In this document: positions 58,481-64,000 of the stretch, one piece after another
How positions within the stretch are numbered: the first letter of the stretch is position 1
How the letters are laid out: each line of letters opens with the position of its first letter
Source: Novosphingobium sp. RL4
GTDB taxonomy: Bacteria; Pseudomonadota; Alphaproteobacteria; Sphingomonadales; Sphingomonadaceae
DNA: 64,000 nt
Direction of reading: 5' to 3'
Assembly: GCF_035658495.1 (NCBI RefSeq)
Contig: NZ_CP141945.1
Span: forward strand, 496,001-560,000
Position numbers and translations under genes: made by a program
The notes under the pieces: generated by a model
Database searches by the model: none
What the model was told of the DNA's origin: nothing
Seen by the model: the letters and a program-made list of their open reading frames with translations, nothing else

Positions 58481-60832
58481 TTAGAAGTTGCTGTATATCG
58501 TCGCGCCCATCGTGCGCGGTGCGGTGGTCGCCCAGTAGTCGGGCACGCCCGACGCGCTGGAGATCGTGTTCACGCCGATCTTGTCGAACAGGTTGCGCAC
58601 ATAGAGGAACATGCCCAGCCGGTCGTTCTGCACGCCGACGCGCAGGTTCACCATCGAATATTTCCCGAACTCCCGGTAGAGCGCATTGGTAGGCCGGATC
58701 TGCGAGGTCATCTTGCCGGTATAGGTCCAGTCGGCGCGCAGCAGCCCCGTGAAGTCGTTGAAGGCCGGGAAGCTGTATTCGGCGCCGGCGCTGGCCGTGG
58801 TGCGCGGGATCAGCGGCAGGATATCGCCCTTCCGGCCCGCGGCCGTCACCTCGGCACTGATCTGGTCGGCGGTCAGGCGCGGCTTGAGATAATGGAACGC
58901 GGCATTGAGGTAGAGGCCGGCGAACGGCGTTGCGCTCGCTTCCACCTCGACGCCTTCGATGCGTGCCGAACCGACGTTGCCGATATAGGAGAAGTTGCCG
59001 TACGTCGCCTGGACCGAGGTTTGCAGGTTATTCCAGTCGATCCGGTAACCGTCGATATTGAAGGTCAGCCTGCGACCGAACCACTGGGTCTTGAAGCCCG
59101 CCTCGTAGTTCCACAGGGAATCCGCCGCGTAAGTCTGCGCCGATTCCGGGATGCCCGGCGTCAGGTTCGCGCCGCCGGGGCGGAACCCCTGCGAAGCGGT
59201 AGCGTATAACATGATGTCCGGCGTGATCTTCAGGTCGACGTTGAACTTCTTGATAAGGCCATTGGCGTCGGCAGTAACTTCCCGATAGGCGCTGGGCGCC
59301 TGGCCGTTGAAGTAGTTGTAGCCCAGGTTCTCGCCGCCAACGGTCTTCTTGTAGTCGTAATATCGCAGGCCCGCCGTCACCGTCAGCGGCTCGAAGATCC
59401 GGTAGCTGATTTCGCCATAGACGGCGGACTGCTTCACTTCGTCCGTCACATAGCGCGAGCCGAGATCGACGACCGGCTGCTGCGGCTCGCCCGTGGCGGG
59501 GATGCCCGCGAACACCAGCGTGTCGACGCGGTCGTTGCGGTCCTCCCGGAACAGGCCGACGGTATAGCTGAACGGCCCCTTCCCGCTGGAGCTGAGCCGC
59601 AGCTCATTCACGAAGTTGCGCACGAAACGCGGCTGGTAATTGCCGATCGGCTGCTGTGCGGCCGCCCAGTTCTGGTAGTCCTGCCGTAGCTGCGCCGATG
59701 TCAGCCCGCCGGCATCGGCCGCGCATGTGCCGGAGCTGGTCGTCGCCCCGGCGCTCGTGCCTTGCAGCAGCGAGCCGGCGTATGTGTTCTGGAACAGGCC
59801 GCAGTAGCGGTTGGAAGCGGCGATGCTGGCATAGTTGTCCGAATTGTCGTTGGTCTGCCGCACATCCCAGCGATAGAACGAATTGTTCAGCGCCAGGGTG
59901 CCCACAGGCGTTTCCCACTTCGTTTCCAGCGCATAGAGCTGCAACTTGTCGTAAGCCGGCGAAGCCACCTTCTGCGCCGAGATGAACGCGCCCTCCGAGG
60001 GTGCCCACTGCGAAGTCCCGCCGAACTTCTGCGTTTGCAGGATCGTCATGAAGTTCATGCTCAGGTTGCCGGTGGGCTGGAAGCCCAACTGGAAACGCCC
60101 GCCTTCGAGCACCGAGCGGTTGAGGTCCTTGCGGCCGATCGTCGGATCGTCGACATAGCCCGGATTCTGCTGGCGATAGAGCACCAGCCGTGCGGCCAGC
60201 ACGTCGTTCACGATAGGTACGTTGACCGCGCCTTTCAGCGAATAGCCGAACTCGCCGTGCTCTACCGCTTCGGCTCCCATCTCGGCAGCGCCCTCGTACT
60301 TGGCGAGATCGGGCTTCTTGAAGATCACCCGCAGCGTCCCGCCCATCGAACCCGACCCGTAAAGCGTTCCCTGCGGCCCGCGCAGCACCTCCACCCGCTC
60401 CACGTCGAAGAGGTTGAGGTTGGGCGTTACGCCCGAAGGATCGGAACTGGTGCCCGACGGTCCGGTCAGCGGCGTCTCGCCATAGTAGAGGCCGACCGTG
60501 CTTTCGCCGGCAGTCTGGATGCCGCGGATCGAGATGCGCGTGCGGCCGGATTCGCCGGCGATGAGGTTGAGACCGGGAACCTGTCGCACAATGTCGGCAA
60601 TGCCGGTGGCGCCGAGGTTCTGAAGCGACTTTTCCGATAGCGCGGTGATGGCGATCGGAGTGTCCTGCACGCGCGAGGCGCGGCGCAGGGCGGTGACGAC
60701 GATATCGCCCACCCCTTCGGGCGCAGCCTGCTGGGGCGCCGCGGCATCCGCCCCCCGCGCCTTGGCAACACCCGGCAGCGCCAAGGCGGAAACAGATAGG
60801 AAAAATGCAGCGCGACCGTAGTGAGTGGCCAT
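58481..60832 (-). CDS. TonB-dependent receptor, peptide-type, two-component controlled
   Basis: 783 residues from the ATG at 60832 (MATHYGRAAFFLSVSALALPGVAKA...), with CAGGGGGC upstream; longer in-frame starts run into the control region. Plug: DIVVTALRRASRVQDTPIAITAL, RISIRGIQTAGESTVGLYYGE, RVEVLRGPQGTLYGSGSMGGTLRVIFKKP. The class matches receptors for non-iron substrates; no STN domain. The C-terminus is TMGATIYSNF. Its company (M20 and M14 peptidases, a DctA-like carrier, and a divergent two-component system) suggests peptide or organic-acid acquisition. Confidence 0.92.
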   Translation of the reverse strand: MATHYGRAAFFLSVSALALPGVAKARGADAAAPQQAAPEGVGDIVVTALRRASRVQDTPIAITALSEKSLQNLGATGIADIVRQVPGLNLIAGESGRTRISIRGIQTAGESTVGLYYGETPLTGPSGTSSDPSGVTPNLNLFDVERVEVLRGPQGTLYGSGSMGGTLRVIFKKPDLAKYEGAAEMGAEAVEHGEFGYSLKGAVNVPIVNDVLAARLVLYRQQNPGYVDDPTIGRKDLNRSVLEGGRFQLGFQPTGNLSMNFMTILQTQKFGGTSQWAPSEGAFISAQKVASPAYDKLQLYALETKWETPVGTLALNNSFYRWDVRQTNDNSDNYASIAASNRYCGLFQNTYAGSLLQGTSAGATTSSGTCAADAGGLTSAQLRQDYQNWAAAQQPIGNYQPRFVRNFVNELRLSSSGKGPFSYTVGLFREDRNDRVDTLVFAGIPATGEPQQPVVDLGSRYVTDEVKQSAVYGEISYRIFEPLTVTAGLRYYDYKKTVGGENLGYNYFNGQAPSAYREVTADANGLIKKFNVDLKITPDIMLYATASQGFRPGGANLTPGIPESAQTYAADSLWNYEAGFKTQWFGRRLTFNIDGYRIDWNNLQTSVQATYGNFSYIGNVGSARIEGVEVEASATPFAGLYLNAAFHYLKPRLTADQISAEVTAAGRKGDILPLIPRTTASAGAEYSFPAFNDFTGLLRADWTYTGKMTSQIRPTNALYREFGKYSMVNLRVGVQNDRLGMFLYVRNLFDKIGVNTISSASGVPDYWATTAPRTMGATIYSNF

Positions 60833-61160
60833 GATTGCCCCCTGTTGCAGCCGATCCATGCCCCGCCCGCGCCGTCGCCGGTAATGGGCGATCTTCTGCG
60901 CGGAACGGACTGGATCCGGTTCGTTGTCGAGGTTTCCCCTCCCGACACAGGGAAGCTGACGGCACCCACCTGTCACGAAGCTGTCATTGCATGCTGCGCT
61001 GCAAAAAGAATCTTGCCCATCGCGACAGGTTGATGACAGGTTCGGTTCACAGAGTGCCGAATCAAACGGAAGAAAGTTGCGCCGGATCAGGGCCGGCGCC
61101 CATGACAACAAGACGGCCAACCGGAAGAGGATGCTGCAACTCGTACGAGGGAGTGAGTTG
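60833..61160. promoter_or_regulatory. Divergent control region with 11-bp-spaced direct repeats
   Basis: A 328-base gene-free interval. TGTCA at 60971-60975 repeats at 60982-60986, exactly 11 bases apart. GACAGGTT at 61024-61031 repeats at 61035-61042, also 11 bases apart and in the opposite sense (TGACA versus TGTCA). Eleven-base periodic direct repeats are the usual DNA sites of OmpR/PhoB-family regulators, and such a regulator is encoded immediately to the right. A poly-A stretch (gcaaaaagaa) near 61000 may be part of the promoter. Confidence 0.55.
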
Positions 61161-61823
61161 TTGCGTATATTGATCGTGGAAGACGACGAGCGTCTGGCGC
61201 GTGGGATGGATGCCTCGATGAGTGCGGCGGGATTTGTCGTCGACGTTGTCGGCAGCGGCGAGGAAGCGCTCGATGTGCTGGCCGCCGAAACCTACAACGC
61301 GACCATCCTCGACCTCGGCCTGCCGGACCTGGACGGGCTGGAGGTGCTCCAGTCGCTGCGGCGAAGCGGCAATGCCACGCCGGTCCTCATCCTCACCGCG
61401 CGCGACGCCGTGAGCGACCGCATCGCCGGGCTGGACCGGGGCGCGGACGATTATCTGTCCAAGCCGTTCCATCCGCGCGAACTGGAATCGCGCCTTCGCG
61501 CGCTGATCCGGCGCAGCCAGGGCACGGCGGACCCGGTGCTGCGCGTCGGCGGCCTCAGCCTCGACCGTTCGACCCGCGTGGTCGAACTCAGGAGCGCCGT
61601 GGTGGACCTGCGGCGGCGCGAACTGGCCGTCCTGGAAACCCTGATGGGCCGCCCCGGCAAGGTCGTCACCAAGCAGCGGCTCAATTCCGAGGTATTCAAC
61701 TTCGCCGATGCGGTCGCGCCCAACGCACTGGAAGTCTACGTGGGCCGTCTGCGCCGCAAGCTCATGCCGGACGGCCCGACCATTCGCACGATCCGCGGCC
61801 TCGGCTACATGTTGGAGGCCTGA
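61161..61823 (+). CDS. OmpR-family response regulator (QseB/PmrA-like)
   Basis: 220 residues from a TTG at 61161 (MRILIVEDDERLARG in effect), with GAGGGAG 7 bases upstream; no ATG fits the family N-terminus. Receiver: acidic pair in VEDDE, phospho-acceptor Asp51 (ATILDLGLPD) and Lys101 (YLSKPF). C-terminal winged helix ~125-220 (LRRRELAVLETLMGRPGKVVTKQRL, NALEVYVGRLRRKLMPDGPTIRTIRGLGYML). Its stop overlaps the kinase start (TGATG). Likely regulates the divergent TBDR-peptidase set and itself through the direct repeats upstream. Confidence 0.95.
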   Translation: MRILIVEDDERLARGMDASMSAAGFVVDVVGSGEEALDVLAAETYNATILDLGLPDLDGLEVLQSLRRSGNATPVLILTARDAVSDRIAGLDRGADDYLSKPFHPRELESRLRALIRRSQGTADPVLRVGGLSLDRSTRVVELRSAVVDLRRRELAVLETLMGRPGKVVTKQRLNSEVFNFADAVAPNALEVYVGRLRRKLMPDGPTIRTIRGLGYMLEA

Positions 61824-63367
61824 TGGCCTCTCTGCGATCCCGTCTCACCGCAGCGGTCATGGTGCCGCTGCTGGCTCTGGCGGTGACCTTCGGCGGCATA
61901 ACCTGCTGGATGATCCAGCGTTCCGGGGCGATGACCTCCGATCGCATCCTCGTCGGTTCGGTACGCGTCCTCAGCCGGGCCACCGATGCAGACGATACCT
62001 TGCGCGATCGGTTGCTGCCGCTTGCGGTCCATCTGCTGCAACGCCGCTCCGCCCCCGTCACTCACTACAGCATCTGGGACGGCGACCGGCTGCTTGCCGG
62101 GGAACGCGACCTGGCGCCCCCGCCTCAGTACGATACCCGCACCGGCAGCACGACCAGACGCCTGCCCGCCGCCAGCTTCCCGCGCACGTACCGCAATACC
62201 CCGCTTACCGGCGGCTATGTCGACCCGCGCGATGCCGGCGGCGTGATCCAGCCCGCCTACCTTCGTGACGGCCGCCTGCGCGACAAGCCCGTACGCATCG
62301 CCACCGAAATCCGCCGCCTCCACCGCAACGGTCGCGCGGTGGTGGTTCAGGTGGCCGACTTCGTGGACGATCGCTGGGCCTACCAGCAGACCTACTTCTT
62401 GCGCGTGCTGGGCGCGGGCGTGCTGATCGCGATGACGGCGGTGCTGCTGTTCTACTGGGCGATCACATGGGGGCTCAGGCCCTTCGCCTCACTTGCCGGG
62501 CAGATCGAGACCGCGCGCCGCGAACCACCGCCGCAGTTCCGGCTCAGGCTGGAGGAGAACGCCCCGCGCGAAGCCCGTTTGCTGGCGAATTCGTTCAACG
62601 CCCTCCTTGCCCGCACCGAGCGCGCCGTGGATTCGCTGCGCCAGTTCACTGCCAATGCCTCGCACCAGATGCGCACCCCGCTCGCGGTGGTCCGCATCCA
62701 TCTCGACGTGCTGGAACGCTACGGCCCCGGTTCGCCGCGCGGGGCGACCGCGCTTCAGGATATCGGCAATGCCGTGCTTTCGCTGGAGCGCCTGCTGATG
62801 CAGCTCATCGCGCTTGCCCGCACCGAGGAACAGGGCATTGCCGAGGACGCGAGCTTCGATCTTGCCGCCGTCGCCGCCGATCTCGTCGCGGCCCGGGTCG
62901 CGCAGCCGGGAGCAGCCAGTCTCGACATCGGCTTCGAGGGGGCTGATGACGGCCCTCTCCGCGCAGCCGGCCATCCCGTGCTCGCGGCCGAGATGATCGG
63001 CAACCTGCTGGACAACGCCGTGCGCTACAACCGCCCCGACGGCACCGTTACCGTGCGCGTGCTGCGCCGCGCGGGGCGCGCCCGCGTCGAGGTGGAGGAC
63101 GATGGCCCCGGCATTGCCCGGCAGGACCGGGAGCGCGTGTTCGAACGCTTCTATCGCGCGCCGACAGAGAACGGGGCGACCGGCAGCGGCCTTGGCCTTT
63201 CCATCGTGCGCGCCCTTGCGGAGCGCATGGGCGCGCATGTCCAGCTTGAACCGGGAGCGGGCGGACGCGGCGTACTGGCGAGCATAGACTTCGCGCGCGC
63301 GCCGGCATCCGCAGCCACCGAAATCGAACAGGAAGCGCAACACTTCGCCCTCGCGACAGCTTGCTGA
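61823..63367 (+). CDS. Sensor histidine kinase (QseC-like)
   Basis: 514 residues. First membrane helix near residues 8-32 (AAVMVPLLALAVTFGGITCWM), a periplasmic sensor of ~160 residues with the 2CSK-N features of QseC-type kinases (YRNTPLTGGYVDPRDAGG, VVVQVADFVDDRWAY), a second helix (VLGAGVLIAMTAVLLFYWAITWGL), then HisKA with His281 (ANASHQMRTPLAVVRI) and HATPase (NLLDNAVRYN, VEDDGPGIARQDRERVFERFYR, GSGLGLSIVRALAERMG). Cognate partner of the overlapping response regulator. The signal is unknown. Confidence 0.94.
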   Translation: MASLRSRLTAAVMVPLLALAVTFGGITCWMIQRSGAMTSDRILVGSVRVLSRATDADDTLRDRLLPLAVHLLQRRSAPVTHYSIWDGDRLLAGERDLAPPPQYDTRTGSTTRRLPAASFPRTYRNTPLTGGYVDPRDAGGVIQPAYLRDGRLRDKPVRIATEIRRLHRNGRAVVVQVADFVDDRWAYQQTYFLRVLGAGVLIAMTAVLLFYWAITWGLRPFASLAGQIETARREPPPQFRLRLEENAPREARLLANSFNALLARTERAVDSLRQFTANASHQMRTPLAVVRIHLDVLERYGPGSPRGATALQDIGNAVLSLERLLMQLIALARTEEQGIAEDASFDLAAVAADLVAARVAQPGAASLDIGFEGADDGPLRAAGHPVLAAEMIGNLLDNAVRYNRPDGTVTVRVLRRAGRARVEVEDDGPGIARQDRERVFERFYRAPTENGATGSGLGLSIVRALAERMGAHVQLEPGAGGRGVLASIDFARAPASAATEIEQEAQHFALATAC

Positions 63368-63433
63368 CAGGGTTTTCGCTCCAGCATCAGCGCCATGAGC
63401 CAAGCGCTTCCGGGCGCGGCAACAGGATCACCG

Positions 63434-64000
63434 ATGTCCGCAAAACCTCCTTCGATCAACCCGATGATCGAGACAGCCAACCCGTCCCTCCCGCCCTCCG
63501 GCACCCGGCCGCGCAGCCGGTTCAAACCGCATCTGCAGGTGTGGCTGCTGGGCGGCTTCCTCCTCGGCATGGGCGGCGGCACGCTGGCCGGGCTGTTCGC
63601 CGGAGATTCGCCCGCCACGGCGCTGCTGATGCACTGGTTCGTCAGGCCGGTGGAGCAGGCGTTCCTTTTCGCGCTGTTCCTGCTGATCGTGCCGCTGCTC
63701 GTATCCGCGATCGTCAGCGGCATAGCGCGAATCCGCAACATGGCGGGAATGCGGCAACTGCTGGTGTCGACGCTGGCGCACATGCTGGCCGCGTCCGTCG
63801 CCGCCGCGCTCATCGGGCTGGCCATGGCCAACCTCTTTCGCCCGGGCGACGTGGTGCCCGCCGAGATCGGCCAGCAACTTCTGGCGGCAAGCCATGCCCC
63901 CGCTTCGCCGGGCATGATCGACACGCTGTTCTCCTACGCCGCGGTCGAGCGGCCCATAAAGATCGTCATCATCGCATCGGTACTGGCCGGCATGGTCCTG
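63434..64000 (+). CDS. Na+/dicarboxylate or glutamate symporter (SDF family), partial
   Basis: The frame is open to the window end and encodes ~190 residues from the ATG at 63434 (AGGA 7 bases upstream; an ATG at 63395 is an alternative). After a Pro-rich N-terminus come the first helices of the sodium:dicarboxylate symporter family: VWLLGGFLLGMGGGTLAGLFA, then PVEQAFLFALFLLIVPLLVSAIVSGIARI, matching the conserved IVPLVFxxIVxGI segment. It would import C4-dicarboxylates or acidic amino acids with cations. It follows the kinase by 66 bases on the same strand and may be part of that transcript. The C-terminal half lies outside the window. Confidence 0.85.
   Translation, partial: MSAKPPSINPMIETANPSLPPSGTRPRSRFKPHLQVWLLGGFLLGMGGGTLAGLFAGDSPATALLMHWFVRPVEQAFLFALFLLIVPLLVSAIVSGIARIRNMAGMRQLLVSTLAHMLAASVAAALIGLAMANLFRPGDVVPAEIGQQLLAASHAPASPGMIDTLFSYAAVERPIKIVIIASVLAGMVL

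Noticed and set aside
1..64000. Prophage, insertion sequences, CRISPR arrays, tRNA or rRNA genes
   Set aside because: No transposase, integrase, phage structural gene, spaced direct-repeat array, or recognisable tRNA or rRNA sequence was found on either strand.

Overview
The window is a GC-rich chromosomal segment with very little intergenic space. It most resembles a sphingomonad-type alphaproteobacterium (Novosphingobium/Sphingobium-like). The reasons are seven TonB-dependent receptors (TBDRs) in 64 kb, two FecI/FecR/receptor cassettes, a MarR-GNAT fusion regulator, and families such as DUF3649, DUF3325, DUF1348 and DUF4166 that are typical of this group. I see no rRNA, tRNA, CRISPR array, transposase or phage gene, so this is outer-membrane-transport and accessory-metabolism territory rather than an obvious mobile island.

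Layout. 1-3.8 kb: the C-terminal end of a CHAT-domain protein, a DUF2235 membrane hydrolase and a small unknown protein. 3.9-6.5 kb: a TBDR behind a textbook cobalamin riboswitch. 6.5-7.4 kb: trmL and a small unknown gene. 7.4-12.6 kb: a periplasmic redox-repair island holding a DipZ-like CcdA-thioredoxin, MsrA, a SigK-like ECF sigma factor, an RskA-like anti-sigma factor, a fasciclin protein and MsrB. 12.7-19.1 kb: two convergent siderophore-type TBDRs and an M14 carboxypeptidase. 19.1-25.4 kb: a five-gene leftward operon (membrane protein, SDR-DoxX fusion, DUF2269, DUF4166, DCC thiol oxidoreductase) facing a 7-TM histidine kinase and an NtrC-type sigma-54 activator. The two units are separated by one near-palindromic element that reads as a sigma-54 promoter in both directions. 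25.4-32.9 kb: a complete iron-acquisition unit, fecI-fecR-fecA, PepSY reductase-like protein, DUF3649, DUF3325 and a dedicated tonB.

32.9-43.7 kb: a MarR-GNAT regulator, then serine hydrolase, dipeptide epimerase, TBDR, second serine hydrolase, POT peptide transporter and an XRE-cupin regulator. This looks like a route for taking up and processing peptides, possibly D-amino-acid or cell-wall peptides. 43.9-47.1 kb: LysR, an exported Asp-nucleophile alpha/beta hydrolase, a PNPOx-like flavoprotein and a DUF1348 protein. 47.1-48.5 kb: a glycine-zipper protein and MipA/OmpV, with a strongly structured 163-nt element between them. 48.8-52.7 kb: a second FecI/FecR/TBDR cassette with overlapping genes. 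52.7-54.2 kb: small genes including an isochorismatase-family hydrolase. 54.2-64 kb: a leftward TBDR, M20 peptidase and M14 peptidase set facing a QseBC-like two-component system and the start of an Na+/dicarboxylate symporter, with 11-bp-spaced direct repeats in the shared control region.

The most notable observations are: (i) the divergent sigma-54 promoter coupled to its own candidate activator; (ii) a SigK/RskA/DipZ/fasciclin grouping that mirrors the mycobacterial SigK regulon, with a matching cysteine pair in the sigma factor and a two-part promoter motif repeated in front of msrA and the fasciclin gene; (iii) the structured leader-like element at 47.5-47.7 kb; and (iv) a cobalamin riboswitch with a visible ribosome-site-sequestering stem in front of a receptor that does not look like classical BtuB. 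All family assignments come from motif recognition by eye; no database search was run.
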